This document shows, piece by piece, positions 20,746 to 30,156 of a DNA stretch of 64,000 nucleotides. The DNA is from Calditrichales bacterium MX18-03. GTDB taxonomy: Bacteria; Bacillota; Clostridia; Lutisporales; Lutisporaceae. The position numbers were made by a program, and so were the translations under genes. The notes under the pieces are model-generated. The model saw only the letters and a list, made by a program, of their open reading frames with translations, was not told the origin of the DNA and made no database searches. The stretch's first letter is position 1. Every line of letters begins with the position of its first letter. Location: contig JAJGRE010000001.1 of NCBI GenBank assembly GCA_021083345.1, forward strand, positions 1 through 64,000, in the 5' to 3' direction.

Positions 20746-20778
20746 AAGTAACTTGTGAACAAGTTACTTTTATTTTTT
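20746..20778 (+). terminator. Terminator after yajC
   Basis: Perfect 10-bp stem AAGTAACTTG/CAAGTTACTT with loop TGAA, followed by TTATTTTTT. It ends the queA-tgt-yajC transcript. Confidence 0.88.
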
Positions 20779-20886
20779 CATTCACCCTATTCGGATAGTA
20801 CAAAACAATGAATAAATAAGCATGTTGCAGAATAGATTTAATAAGAACAAAATCTGTCATACAAAAATGAATAGGGGGTCAAAAAA

Positions 20887-21303
20887 ATGAAAATGGTCAA
20901 GAGTTGTCCTAAATCAACTCAAGCTGAAGAAAAAAGTAAGAGCAGTACATATACCGTCTTTCTTAAATCTCTCGCACTGTGCTTCGCTATATCTTTTCTC
21001 CTCATCATCATATATGCCTTGATCCTGTCCTTCACCAGCATGAGTGATGCATCCATGGCAGTAGTCACACAGAGCATCATCATCCTCAGTATAACCATCG
21101 GCAGCATTTACGGTGCAAAGAAGCAAATGAACAAAGGCTGGCTCTTCGGAATTGTTTTGGGATTACTGTTCACCATTGTGTTGATCCCGCTCAGCATGGG
21201 CTTCGGACAAAGCTTTTCCTTTGACAAGTATTTTACCGCCAAGCTGGGGATGGGCGCTTTTGTAGGACTGATCGGCGGCGTCATTGGCGTTAACCTGAAT
21301 TAG
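20887..21303 (+). CDS. TIGR04086 family membrane protein
   Basis: 138-residue protein with a hydrophilic N-terminus and four membrane segments (about 22-45, 54-76, 82-103, 115-136). This small Clostridia family is commonly found between yajC and the SCIFF locus, and that placement holds here. Function not known. AGGGGGT lies upstream of the ATG. Confidence 0.82.
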   Translation: MKMVKSCPKSTQAEEKSKSSTYTVFLKSLALCFAISFLLIIIYALILSFTSMSDASMAVVTQSIIILSITIGSIYGAKKQMNKGWLFGIVLGLLFTIVLIPLSMGFGQSFSFDKYFTAKLGMGAFVGLIGGVIGVNLN

Positions 21304-21362
21304 GAACAACCAAATAATATTGGATGTTCTTAGAAAAATGACTTTTCCAAAAAAAACTATTG

Positions 21363-21371
21363 TGGTATAAT
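21363..21371 (+). promoter_or_regulatory. Extended -10 promoter of scfA
   Basis: TGG followed by TATAAT, an extended -10 element, 34 nt upstream of the scfA ATG. No good -35 is visible, which is tolerated with an extended -10. Confidence 0.5.
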
Positions 21372-21404
21372 TTTAGAGGTAAAAAACAATGAGGAGGAAA
21401 ATAG

Positions 21405-21590
21405 ATGAAGCATATCATAACAGTCAATAATAAGACACTTTGCGAAAGTGCAGTAAACGGCGGCTGCGGCGAATGTCAGAATTCCTGTCAGTCAGCCTGC
21501 AAGACTTCCTGTACAGTAGCGAATCAGAGATGTGAAAATGTAGAAAACAGCAGAGTAAAAGCAGCACCGTCACACAAGAACAGCTTATAA
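21405..21590 (+). CDS. scfA: SCIFF ribosomal peptide precursor (six cysteines in forty-five)
   Basis: Precursor of a ranthipeptide conserved across Clostridia. 61 residues starting MKHIITVNNKTLC; Cys at 13, 21, 24, 28, 32, 36 and 43, in the order CGEC, SCQSACKTSCT. C32 and T37, the pair joined by a thioether in the studied SCIFF peptide, are both present. It has one Cys more than the usual six and about 15 extra C-terminal residues (ENVENSRVKAAP). GAGGAGG gives a strong start. The radical SAM maturase gene that normally follows is not here; a carbonic anhydrase gene is. Confidence 0.93.
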   Translation: MKHIITVNNKTLCESAVNGGCGECQNSCQSACKTSCTVANQRCENVENSRVKAAPSHKNSL

Positions 21591-21607
21591 TTTCTATCTG
21601 TACATAG

Positions 21608-21668
21608 GCAGTAACAATATTGTATGGATATGGCTTCCATCATATCTATAGAGCAGTATTGTTACTGC
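21608..21668 (+). terminator. Long hairpin after scfA
   Basis: GCAGTAACAATA (21608-21619) pairs perfectly with TATTGTTACTGC (21657-21668), with a 37-nt interior that can form an inner stem (GATATGG with CCATCATATC region). Only TTTATAAT follows, so it is a weak terminator or a stabilising structure for the short scfA mRNA. Confidence 0.6.
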
Positions 21669-21699
21669 TTTATAATATCTAAGATTATTTGGAGGAATT

Positions 21700-22218
21700 A
21701 TGCTGATAGAATACGAAGGATGCATACCCAATGTACATCAGGACGCTTACCTGGCTCCCAACAGTACGCTCATAGGCAAGTGTGCTGTTGAAGAGAACTG
21801 CAGCATTTGGTTCAATGCCGTTCTGAGAGCGGACGTTAATACCATCACTGTCGGAAAGAACTCCAATATACAGGACAATACGGTGGTTCACTGTGACCGG
21901 GGTTATCCTACTTCAATCGGAGAAAATGTAACCATAGGCCATAATGCCATCATCCATGGGTGTACGATCGGAAGCTGCTGCATAATCGGGATGGGGACAA
22001 CCATTCTGGACGGTGCAAGCATCGGAAGCAACTGCATTGTGGGTGCCAATTCCCTTATCACTTCGGGGAAGAGCATTCCCGAAGGCGTTTTGGTGATGGG
22101 GGCTCCAGCCAAGGTTGTGAGAGCGCTGACGGAAGCTGAGATAGAATCTATCCGGCATTCCACTGAAGGTTACGTAAAATTGTCCAGACAGTATATGTCG
22201 TCCAAGTGCCATGTATAA
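21700..22218 (+). CDS. Gamma-class carbonic anhydrase-like hexapeptide-repeat protein
   Basis: Left-handed beta-helix trimer of the gamma carbonic anhydrase family, presumed to hydrate CO2 with a metal between subunits. 172 residues; hexapeptide repeats from about 15 to 135, with the three metal-ligand positions in VVHCD, GHNAIIHG. Normal length. TTTGGAGGAATT precedes the ATG. Many members are poorly active, so enzyme activity is not certain. It occupies the position expected for the SCIFF maturase. Confidence 0.88.
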   Translation: MLIEYEGCIPNVHQDAYLAPNSTLIGKCAVEENCSIWFNAVLRADVNTITVGKNSNIQDNTVVHCDRGYPTSIGENVTIGHNAIIHGCTIGSCCIIGMGTTILDGASIGSNCIVGANSLITSGKSIPEGVLVMGAPAKVVRALTEAEIESIRHSTEGYVKLSRQYMSSKCHV

Positions 22219-22323
22219 TCTAAACAGATTTGACAAAAATAACTTTATGTACCCTGATGGGTGCTTGGCATAAGGGTTATTACTGGCCAGGAAAATGTCG
22301 ATTTCTGGCGGTTTTGCTTTTGA

Positions 22324-22352
22324 TTGACTACCTTTTGCAAAAGTAATATAAT
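22324..22352 (+). promoter_or_regulatory. Sigma-A promoter of secD-secF
   Basis: TTGACT (22324-22329), exactly 17 nt, then TATAAT (22347-22352), 35 nt before the secD ATG. Near-consensus vegetative promoter. Confidence 0.8.
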
Positions 22353-22387
22353 AACCATTGTGAACTTAAATAAGGGGGAATACACGA

Positions 22388-23635
22388 ATGAAAGTCAAGA
22401 ATTTAGTTACGTTTTTGCTCATCACCTTATTGATTCTGTCTGCCGTGTACATCGCGGTATATGGACTTCATATAGGAAAATGGGAAGTGGTTCCTGTAAA
22501 GCAACAGATCAGGCTGGGATTGGATTTAAGAGGCGGCGTCACCGTCTTGCTTGAAGCTCAGGACACACCCAATGATCCTGTTGATGATAAAAAGATGGAA
22601 AGAGCCATCGCGACCATCCGTCAGCGTATCGACTCTCTGGGTGTAACAGAGCCTGTCATCGCCCAACAGGGTAAGAAGCGGATTGAGGTACAGCTGCCGG
22701 AAGTCAAGGATCCCCAGAGGGCCTTGGAGATCATCGGCAAAACGGCACAGCTTGAGTTCAGAGAAGAAAACGGCGATATCGTCATAACAGGAAATGATAT
22801 TAAAAAAGCAGAAGCAGACTACTCAAGCTCCGACGGACTGGGCCAACAGCCTGTGGTTACATTGGAGCTTTCATCGGAAGGCGCGAAGAAATTTGCTGAT
22901 GCAACCTCAAGGAACATCGGAAAAATAATCGGCATCTACCTGGATGATCAGCCGATTTCCCTACCAACAGTGCAGACTGCCATAACGGAAGGGAAAGCAA
23001 TCATTACTGGTTCTGCAACAATTGATGAAGCAGCTGACTTAGCGACTTTAATCAGAGCCGGTGCACTGCCGGTGGAACTGAAAACGCTTTCGGTTACGGC
23101 TGTTGGGCCGCAGCTAGGAGCGGATTCCTTTGAGAAGAGTATTGCAGCCGGACAGATAGGCATTATTCTGGTCTTATTATTCATGCTGGTATATTATAGG
23201 CTGCCAGGACTGGTATCCGGCATAGCACTTGCATTGTACACCATTATCGTCCTGTTTGTATTGGCAGGCTTCAAAGCAACCTTGACACTGCCCGGTATTG
23301 CAGGAATCATCCTTTCAATCGGTATGGCCGTAGACGCCAACGTCATCATATTTGAGAGGATCAAGGAAGAGCTGAAGATTGGCAAGACCATCAGGGCTGC
23401 TATCGACTCCGGCTTTAGAAGGGCATTCCTGACCATATTTGACTCCAACATCACAACGCTTATAGCTGCCGGCGTATTATTCTACTTCGGAACAGGACCG
23501 ATCAAGGGCTTTGCTGTAACACTGTCCATCGGTATCCTCTCCAGTATGTTTACTGCTATTGTCGTTACGCGGCTGCTGCTGAAAATGCTTGTTGGCAGCA
23601 ATATGATCAAGAACATGAAGTTGTTCGGTCTATAG
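22388..23635 (+). CDS. secD: Protein translocase subunit SecD
   Basis: Helps drive late steps of Sec-dependent export using ion flow, together with SecF. 415 residues: one N-terminal membrane segment, periplasmic-type domain with the D1 motif LGLDLRGGVTVLLEA, and five membrane segments at about 245-405 with the family blocks GMAVDANVIIFERIKEEL. This is the separate SecD form, not a SecDF fusion. TAAGGGGG lies upstream. The secF gene follows by 15 nt. Confidence 0.96.
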   Translation: MKVKNLVTFLLITLLILSAVYIAVYGLHIGKWEVVPVKQQIRLGLDLRGGVTVLLEAQDTPNDPVDDKKMERAIATIRQRIDSLGVTEPVIAQQGKKRIEVQLPEVKDPQRALEIIGKTAQLEFREENGDIVITGNDIKKAEADYSSSDGLGQQPVVTLELSSEGAKKFADATSRNIGKIIGIYLDDQPISLPTVQTAITEGKAIITGSATIDEAADLATLIRAGALPVELKTLSVTAVGPQLGADSFEKSIAAGQIGIILVLLFMLVYYRLPGLVSGIALALYTIIVLFVLAGFKATLTLPGIAGIILSIGMAVDANVIIFERIKEELKIGKTIRAAIDSGFRRAFLTIFDSNITTLIAAGVLFYFGTGPIKGFAVTLSIGILSSMFTAIVVTRLLLKMLVGSNMIKNMKLFGL

Positions 23636-23650
23636 GAGGGAGTGCTTAAG

Positions 23651-24532
23651 ATGAAGATATATGATTTCATGAAACACAGGAAGCTCTGGTTCACCATTTC
23701 CGGTGCCTTAATCGCTATCGGGCTGATATTTGCCATCATAAACGGCGGTCTCAACTTCGGCATCGATTTCACCGGCGGTACATCCATACAGGCCAACATG
23801 GGAAAAGACTTTTCCATCGAGGATGTCAGAGCAATTATAGAGCCTTTGGATAAAGAAGCCGTTATCACTTATGCCGGCAACGACAATGAGATGGCGCTGG
23901 TCAAGACAAAGGTGGCTTTCACCGTAGAACAGCAAGGTCAGGTGGTTCAGTCCTTTAAGGATAAGTTCAACCTGGAACAGACCAATATCCAATTTGAAAC
24001 CATTGGACCGACAATTGGAAACGAATTGAAAAGACAGGCTGTGCTGGCACTTCTGCTGGCAAACCTCGGCATTCTGATTTATGTTTCCTTCAGGTTTGAG
24101 TGGAAGTTCGGTGTGGCAGCGATTGTTGCACTGATACATGACGTAGCTATGATGCTGGTGGTGTATGCCGTGTTGCAGATTCCGGTCAACGTTTCATTTA
24201 TTGCAGCCATATTGACGATTGTCGGTTACTCCATAAACGATACTATTGTTGTTTTCGATAGGATCCGAGAAAACAAGAAACTGGCTAAGAGAGTAGACCC
24301 CTATAAGCTCGTAAATGAAAGTACGTCGCAGACGATGGCCAGATCCATCAATACATCTCTGACAACCTTGATTACGATCCTGGCACTCTATATACTGGGC
24401 GTACCCGCAATACGGGATTTTGCCCTGCCATTGATCGTAGGGATCCTCAGCGGAACGTACTCCTCCATATTTATAGCCAGCCCTATGTGGGTCTTCCTGA
24501 AGGAAAGGATCAAATCCCACCAGACAGCTTAA
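23651..24532 (+). CDS. secF: Protein translocase subunit SecF
   Basis: Partner of SecD. 293 residues: one N-terminal membrane segment, an extracellular domain beginning FGIDFTGGTSIQA, and five more membrane segments with VGYSINDTIVVFDRIREN. The ATG at 23651 is about 10 nt after AGGAGGG and is preferred to a GTG three codons upstream, which is too close to that site. Followed by a terminator. Confidence 0.96.
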   Translation: MKIYDFMKHRKLWFTISGALIAIGLIFAIINGGLNFGIDFTGGTSIQANMGKDFSIEDVRAIIEPLDKEAVITYAGNDNEMALVKTKVAFTVEQQGQVVQSFKDKFNLEQTNIQFETIGPTIGNELKRQAVLALLLANLGILIYVSFRFEWKFGVAAIVALIHDVAMMLVVYAVLQIPVNVSFIAAILTIVGYSINDTIVVFDRIRENKKLAKRVDPYKLVNESTSQTMARSINTSLTTLITILALYILGVPAIRDFALPLIVGILSGTYSSIFIASPMWVFLKERIKSHQTA

Positions 24533-24538
24533 CGGCAG

Positions 24539-24573
24539 ATAGGCAACAGGTAAAGCTTGTTGCCTATTTTTAT
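24539..24573 (+). terminator. Terminator after secF
   Basis: ATAGGCAACA pairs with TGTTGCCTAT across a 9-nt loop and is followed by TTTTATC. Confidence 0.85.
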
Positions 24574-24657
24574 CTCAATATATAGCTATACAACGCAAGC
24601 CAGTTATGCTATTATTATTTTGTTCGAAATCAAATAAATCTTGGGAGAGGATAAGCC

Positions 24658-24996
24658 ATGCAGATTATCATCGTATTTTCCATGGTTTTTTCTGTGCTTA
24701 TAGCCTTGTTTGCCGTACAGAACGCCGAAGTTGTAACCATCAACCTGCTCTGGTACCATATAGGGCTGTCGCAGGCAGTGGTCATTCTGGGGTCAGCTCT
24801 GTTCGGTGTATTGATCATGCTTCCCTTTGATATTTTTAGAGGCGTCAAGAACAGGCTAAGGCAAATGGAACTGCAAAACGAAATAAAGAAACTGAAGGAT
24901 GAACTGAATAAAGAGAATCCGACAGTTGAAGCGTCTGCCGATCCAAAGCCGGTTGAGCCTGCAGACGGCATGGAACATGCTGCTCCGCGGGAATAA
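24658..24996 (+). CDS. lapA: LapA domain (DUF1049) membrane protein
   Basis: 112 residues: two membrane segments (about 3-22 and 37-58) around the family block FAVQNAEVVTINLL, then an amphipathic coiled coil (about 65-90) and an acidic, Pro-rich tail. In enterobacteria LapA/YciS acts with LapB in envelope assembly; no LapB is visible here, so the role is open. It is probably transcribed with recJ, which starts 33 nt later. Confidence 0.82.
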   Translation: MQIIIVFSMVFSVLIALFAVQNAEVVTINLLWYHIGLSQAVVILGSALFGVLIMLPFDIFRGVKNRLRQMELQNEIKKLKDELNKENPTVEASADPKPVEPADGMEHAAPRE

Positions 24997-25029
24997 AACG
25001 ATAAATGATGCAGGGTATGTGGTGTATTT

Positions 25030-26730
25030 GTGAATAAGAAATGGATTGCCCATGACAGGGATTACTTTTTACTAAACGATATACAGGATTATTTCGGTAT
25101 TTCCGAATTGGTTGCCCGGGTGCTTGTAAACCGTGAAATCGATACCCATGAAAGAATCGAACGGTTCCTGAACACCAATATGGATCATCTGCACGATCCC
25201 TATCTCTTAAAGGGTATGAAGCAGGCAGTTGACCGGATTGCATTGGCAGTCAGGAACAGGGAAAACATCTGTATTTATGGGGACTATGATGTAGACGGCA
25301 TTACTTCTACCTCCGTACTGGTGAAGCTCATCAAACGGCTGAACGGGAATGTCACCTATTACATACCGAATCGGATGGAAGAAGGCTACGGCTTGAGTCA
25401 GGCTGCCGTCGAAAAACTGATCGGATCCGGTATTGATCTGATTGTAACGGTGGATTGCGGGATACGTTCCATTGAAGTGATACAATATGCCCGTGAACAC
25501 CTTGTGGATGTTGTCGTGACGGACCATCATGAATGCGAAGGACCGCTGCCTAATGCCAACTGTATAGTCAACCCGCTGCAGTATGGCTGCGGGTACCCCT
25601 TCAAAGAGCTGGCAGGCGTTGGTGTGGCTTTCAAGCTGGGCTGCGCGCTGGCAGAACACTTCAACTGCAATACCTTCGTTGATGATGTGCTAGATATTGT
25701 GGCTGTCGGCACCATTGCCGATGTTGTAGCCCTTGTTGATGAAAACCGTATTATAGTAAAAAACGGCCTTGAATATATCAGCAATACGCAGAACGTTGGC
25801 TTGAAGGCTTTGCTTGAAGTCAGTGGAATAAAGGATAAAAGCATCAATGCTTACCACATTGCGTTTATGCTTGCACCCAGGATCAATGCGGCAGGCCGTA
25901 TTGCCGATGCATCCCTTTGTGTAGAGCTGCTCCTGACTGACAGTCCTGAGCGTGCAGTGGAGATTGCAAAGAAACTGGATGGCGATAACCGTGAAAGACA
26001 GGCTATTGAGAATGAGATCCTCAATACGGCATTGGACAAAATTTCAGCTATCGATCTGGACCATGAAAAAGTCATCGTACTGGATGGCGAGGATTGGCAT
26101 GCCGGGGTTATCGGCATTGTAGCCTCCAAGATCGTGGACCGCTACCACCTTCCCACCGTCATGATTTCCAGGGAAGGTGAGCTTAGCAAAGGTTCAGCCA
26201 GAAGTATTCCAAGATTCAATATCTATGAGGCCATGTCCCGCTGCGGAGAGCTTTTTGAGAAATTCGGCGGTCATGAGCTTGCTGCCGGTTTTACGCTGAA
26301 GAGCGAGAGGATACCGGCCTTGCGGGAAAGGCTTGGTGAAGAAGCCCGCAGCATATTCGGCGATCAGCCCGTCATGCCTGAAATCATGGTAGACTACCGG
26401 CTGACCCCGAAGGACATTTCCTTTGATACCATCAAGCAGCTGAAGCTTCTGGAGCCCTTCGGCATCGGAAATCCATGTCCCTTGTTCGTATACAGGGGAT
26501 TGAAACTGTTGACTGCAAAGACAGTGGGCTTCGACCACAAGCATCTTGCTGTCAGCGTTTTCGACGGAATCAATGAAATCAAGTGTATCGGATATAATCT
26601 GGGCAGGCTTTACCCGATGCTGGCGGCCTGCAAGAAAATAGACGTCATATGCAGTATTGAAACCAATGTGTGGAACAATAAAGAAAGTATTCAATTGAAT
26701 ATCAAAGATATCAAAACTTCAAGAAATTAA
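25030..26730 (+). CDS. recJ: Single-stranded-DNA-specific exonuclease RecJ
   Basis: 5'-3' single-strand exonuclease of DHH family used in recombination and repair. 566 residues from a GTG start; DHH motifs are seen in GDYDVDGITST, VTVDCGI and VVTDHHEC, the DHHA1 region in WHAGVIGIVASKIVDRYHLPT and GGHELAAGFTL, and the C-terminal OB fold at about 460-566. The ribosome site is weak. It is slightly shorter than Bacillus-type RecJ, which carries an extra C-terminal domain. Confidence 0.95.
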   Translation: MNKKWIAHDRDYFLLNDIQDYFGISELVARVLVNREIDTHERIERFLNTNMDHLHDPYLLKGMKQAVDRIALAVRNRENICIYGDYDVDGITSTSVLVKLIKRLNGNVTYYIPNRMEEGYGLSQAAVEKLIGSGIDLIVTVDCGIRSIEVIQYAREHLVDVVVTDHHECEGPLPNANCIVNPLQYGCGYPFKELAGVGVAFKLGCALAEHFNCNTFVDDVLDIVAVGTIADVVALVDENRIIVKNGLEYISNTQNVGLKALLEVSGIKDKSINAYHIAFMLAPRINAAGRIADASLCVELLLTDSPERAVEIAKKLDGDNRERQAIENEILNTALDKISAIDLDHEKVIVLDGEDWHAGVIGIVASKIVDRYHLPTVMISREGELSKGSARSIPRFNIYEAMSRCGELFEKFGGHELAAGFTLKSERIPALRERLGEEARSIFGDQPVMPEIMVDYRLTPKDISFDTIKQLKLLEPFGIGNPCPLFVYRGLKLLTAKTVGFDHKHLAVSVFDGINEIKCIGYNLGRLYPMLAACKKIDVICSIETNVWNNKESIQLNIKDIKTSRN

Positions 26731-26748
26731 TAAATGGGGGTTTTAGGA

Positions 26749-27261
26749 ATGGATTTGGACAAATACATCAGAGTCATTGAGGATTTTCCCAAGGAGGGCA
26801 TCAGCTTCAAGGATGTAACCACATTGCTGAAGGAAGGGGAAGCCTATAGATATGCCATTAAAGCCATAGCAGATAAGATCAGACCCTTGGATGTGGACGT
26901 CATCGTAGGTCCCGAAGCAAGAGGGTTCATATTCGGTGCGCCTGTGGCTTATGAGCTGGGCGTCGGTTTTGTTCCTGTAAGGAAACCCGGAAAGCTGCCT
27001 GGCGAAACCGTCCGGTATGAATATCAGCTGGAATACGGAACCGACATCCTTGAGATCCACAAGGATGCGATCAAACCAGGCGCAAGGGTTGCCATGGTGG
27101 ATGACCTGCTTGCTACAGGAGGAACCATACAATCCGCCGTGAAGCTTGTAGAAAGCCTTGGCGGTGCCGTGGTGCATATCGGATTCCTGATAGAGCTGGG
27201 CTTCCTGAACGGACGTGACAGGCTGGACGGATACGACGTCAGCGCCTTGATTCAGTATTAA
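26749..27261 (+). CDS. apt: Adenine phosphoribosyltransferase
   Basis: Makes AMP from adenine and PRPP, purine salvage. 170 residues starts [26 protein letters not shown] site [13 protein letters not shown] and GPEARGF are intact. The ATG at 26749 is chosen over a frame start 5 codons upstream because GGGGG lies before it. The order recJ-apt-rel is common in Clostridia. A terminator follows at 27330. Confidence 0.97.
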   Translation: MDLDKYIRVIEDFPKEGISFKDVTTLLKEGEAYRYAIKAIADKIRPLDVDVIVGPEARGFIFGAPVAYELGVGFVPVRKPGKLPGETVRYEYQLEYGTDILEIHKDAIKPGARVAMVDDLLATGGTIQSAVKLVESLGGAVVHIGFLIELGFLNGRDRLDGYDVSALIQY

Positions 27262-27329
27262 GGAACAAATGAATCAATTTGGAATTGATTCGTGTCAAGA
27301 AATATACTAAAATGAGTATAATGAAATCA

Positions 27330-27353
27330 AAGCTGGTTAAACCCAGCTTTTTT
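27330..27353 (+). terminator. Terminator after apt
   Basis: AAGCTGG pairs with CCAGCTT, followed by TTTTTT. A TATAAT at 27317 just upstream would be terminated at once and is not called a promoter for rel. Confidence 0.8.
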
Positions 27354-27435
27354 AGCAGCTTTTCTAAGCTTGCATCTTTATTCGTTCCGGAAAAAATCCC
27401 AGTAGCGTTGATTTTGTATAAAGTTGGTGTTGTAT

Positions 27436-29616
27436 ATGATCCAGGATTTGATTTCAATTATAAAAAAGAATAACCCGTCCAGTGATACGGAAATTGTTGA
27501 GCGGGCTTATAATTTGGCACTAAAGGCCCACGAAGGACAGAAGCGGAACTCCGGAGAAGATTATGTGGTGCATCCTACCGAGGTCGCCGAGATCCTTGCG
27601 GAGCTTTGCCTTGACAATACAACCATAGCGGCAGGGATCCTGCACGATGTGGTGGAGGATACGAAGTATACCTATGAAGACATCAAGACACTGTTCAACG
27701 AAGAAATTGCCATGCTGGTAGACGGCGTTACCAAATTGGGAAAACTGGAATACAAGACCAAAGAAGAACAGCAGGCCGAAAGCTTGAGGAAAATGTTTAT
27801 CGCCATGGCGAAGGACATACGCGTTATATTGATCAAGCTGGCCGATCGGTTGCACAATATGCGTACCTTGAAATACATGCCCCCCGAGAAACAAAGGGAA
27901 AAATCCAAGGAAACTATTGAGATCTATGCGCCCATCGCTCACCGGCTGGGTATATCGAAAATCAAGTGGGAGATGGAAGACCTGGCACTGCGCTATCTTG
28001 AGCCGAAAGATTACTATGAGCTGGTGGACAAGGTAGCAAAGAAGCGGCAGGAGCGGGAGGACGAGATCAATCATGTCATTGAGCTTTTAAAGCAGAAGAT
28101 GAAGGAAGTGGGGATTGAAGCCCATATTGAAGGACGTCCCAAGAGCTTTTACAGCATCTATCGAAAAATGTACTACCAGAATAAAACCTTTGAGCAGATA
28201 TTTGACCTGACAGCCATCCGTATTATCGTAGACACCGTAAAAGACTGCTATGGCGTCCTGGGCATTGTGCATACACTATGGAAGCCTATTCCAGGTCGTT
28301 TCAAGGATTATGTCGCTATGCCAAAACCTAATATGTACCAGTCCCTGCATACCACACTGTTCGGCGCCGGGGGGCAGCCCTTCGAGGTCCAGATACGGAC
28401 CTGGGAGATGCACAGAACCTCCGAAATCGGTATTGCCGCACATTGGAAGTATAAGGAAGGCAAGGCCAATCCCAGTGATTTTGATGAAAAGCTGAAATGG
28501 CTGAGGCAAATGCTGGAGTGGCAGAATGAGGTCAGGGATACCAAGGAATTCATGGAAACCCTCAAAATTGACCTTTTTACCGACGAGGTATATGTCTTCA
28601 CGCCGAAAGGTGATGTTGTGGATCTGCCGGTGGACTCAACACCTATCGACTTTGCCTATAAGATACACAGTCAGATCGGCAACAAATGCATCGGTGCGAA
28701 GATCAATGGGCGGATCGTGCCCATAGACTACAAGCTGCAAAACGGAGATATTGTTGAGATCATCACTTCGGCCAACTCTAACGGTCCCAGCCGAGACTGG
28801 CTGAAGATAGCAAAAAGCTCCCAAGCTAAGCAAAAGATCAAGAACTGGTTTAAAAAAGAAAAAAGAGAAGAGAATATCATCAAAGGCAGAGAGCTTCTGG
28901 AAAAAGAGATCAAACGACATGGGTTTACGACTGTGCAGCTCCTGAAACCGGAGTGGCTGGAAGTGATCTACAAGCGGTTCAGCCTTCACAGTATCGATGA
29001 CCTGTATTCCTCTATCGGCTTCGGTGGTCTGACGACCAATCAGGTTATCAGCAAACTGAAGGAAGAATACAAGAAAACGCAAAAGCCCGATGAAAAAGAT
29101 GAAGAAGCCCTTGAGAAGCAGGTTGAAAAGCAAGCGGAAAAAACCCGGGAACGCAGCCGCCGGCACAACACCAACGGCATCAAGGTCAAAGGCATTGAGA
29201 ATATCATGGTCCGTTTCTCAAAGTGCTGCAATCCCGTACCGGGAGATGAAATAATAGGCTATATCACCAAAGGCCGGGGCGTATCGGTACACCGTAGGGA
29301 TTGCCCCAACCTGGAAGAGCTGTATTCCGAGGCTGAAAGGCTTATCGAAGTAGAATGGAGCGCCGAGACCAAGGTAGCGTATAATGCCGACATTGAGGTG
29401 AGGGCAAATGACCGTAAGGGCCTGCTGGCTGAGATTACAGCCATAATTGACGAAAACAAAATCAACATCGTATCCTTTCACTCCAGAACCACCAAGGACC
29501 GTTTGGCCATCACTAATTTTGTCCTTGAAATCAATGATATTGAGCAAATGAACAAGCTCATAAGGAAATTCAGGAAGATTGAAGGGGTGCTGGATGTCTA
29601 CCGGGCGAAGCAATAA
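27436..29616 (+). CDS. rel: Bifunctional (p)ppGpp synthetase/hydrolase of the RelA/SpoT (Rel) family
   Basis: Stringent-response enzyme that makes and destroys (p)ppGpp. 726 residues: HD hydrolase domain (about 20-180) with intact HPTEVAEI and LHDVVEDT, synthetase domain (about 210-340) with [12 protein letters not shown] and TAIRIIV, TGS domain (about 385-450, [14 protein letters not shown]), a helical and zinc-finger-like region ([10 protein letters not shown]), and a C-terminal ACT domain (about 650-726). Both catalytic halves look functional. The start is the ATG of MIQDLIS; upstream TTG/GTG codons are possible. A terminator follows directly. Confidence 0.96.
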   Translation: MIQDLISIIKKNNPSSDTEIVERAYNLALKAHEGQKRNSGEDYVVHPTEVAEILAELCLDNTTIAAGILHDVVEDTKYTYEDIKTLFNEEIAMLVDGVTKLGKLEYKTKEEQQAESLRKMFIAMAKDIRVILIKLADRLHNMRTLKYMPPEKQREKSKETIEIYAPIAHRLGISKIKWEMEDLALRYLEPKDYYELVDKVAKKRQEREDEINHVIELLKQKMKEVGIEAHIEGRPKSFYSIYRKMYYQNKTFEQIFDLTAIRIIVDTVKDCYGVLGIVHTLWKPIPGRFKDYVAMPKPNMYQSLHTTLFGAGGQPFEVQIRTWEMHRTSEIGIAAHWKYKEGKANPSDFDEKLKWLRQMLEWQNEVRDTKEFMETLKIDLFTDEVYVFTPKGDVVDLPVDSTPIDFAYKIHSQIGNKCIGAKINGRIVPIDYKLQNGDIVEIITSANSNGPSRDWLKIAKSSQAKQKIKNWFKKEKREENIIKGRELLEKEIKRHGFTTVQLLKPEWLEVIYKRFSLHSIDDLYSSIGFGGLTTNQVISKLKEEYKKTQKPDEKDEEALEKQVEKQAEKTRERSRRHNTNGIKVKGIENIMVRFSKCCNPVPGDEIIGYITKGRGVSVHRRDCPNLEELYSEAERLIEVEWSAETKVAYNADIEVRANDRKGLLAEITAIIDENKINIVSFHSRTTKDRLAITNFVLEINDIEQMNKLIRKFRKIEGVLDVYRAKQ

Positions 29617-29630
29617 TCTGTTTCATGATC

Positions 29631-29652
29631 ATGCGGCTTTGCCGCATTTTTT
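29631..29652 (+). terminator. Terminator after rel
   Basis: ATGCGGC, loop TTT, GCCGCAT, then TTTTTTC. Confidence 0.85.
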
Positions 29653-29684
29653 CTTTCTCCCTTTATATGAGCAAGGAGGTAATT

Positions 29685-30134
29685 ATGAGAGCAGTCGTTC
29701 AGAGAGTTTCTAGCGGAAGTGTCGTAGTAGATAATCAGACGGTAGGCAGCATCGGGAAGGGGTTTGTTGTCCTGCTAGGGGTCAGCGAAAAGGACACCGA
29801 CCAGGATGTGGCCTATATGGTGGATAAAATTGTGAATCTGAGGATTTTTGAAGACCAGGAAGAGAAAATGAACCTGTCTCTGCTGGACGTAGGCGGCGAG
29901 ATGCTGGTGGTTTCGCAGTTCACACTTTACGGTGACTGCCGTAAGGGAAGGCGGCCCAACTTCATGAGTGCTGCAAGACCTGAAAAGGCTGTAGCCCTTT
30001 ATGAAGAATTCGTCAGTAAGTGCAGCGCATTGAATGTCAAGACGGAAACAGGCACCTTCCAGGCCTATATGCAGGTACAAATCGTCAATGACGGCCCAGT
30101 CACCGTCATTGTGGACAGCGAAAAGCTAATTTAG
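29685..30134 (+). CDS. dtd: D-aminoacyl-tRNA deacylase
   Basis: Removes D-amino acids (and Gly from tRNA-Ala) from charged tRNA. 149 residues starting [13 protein letters not shown], with the active-site motifs SQFTLYGD and GxFxAxMQV ([19 protein letters not shown]). AAGGAGG lies 7 nt before the chosen ATG; longer in-frame starts lie in the terminator region. Relevant context: the cell makes D-ornithine and D-alanine in the ornithine pathway encoded downstream. Confidence 0.96.
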   Translation: MRAVVQRVSSGSVVVDNQTVGSIGKGFVVLLGVSEKDTDQDVAYMVDKIVNLRIFEDQEEKMNLSLLDVGGEMLVVSQFTLYGDCRKGRRPNFMSAARPEKAVALYEEFVSKCSALNVKTETGTFQAYMQVQIVNDGPVTVIVDSEKLI

Positions 30135-30156
30135 ATCAGTTTTCAGGAGGGAATAT

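Noticed and set aside
27317-27322. TATAAT between apt and rel as a rel promoter
   Set aside because: There is no suitable -35 and transcription from it would meet the terminator at 27330-27353 immediately.
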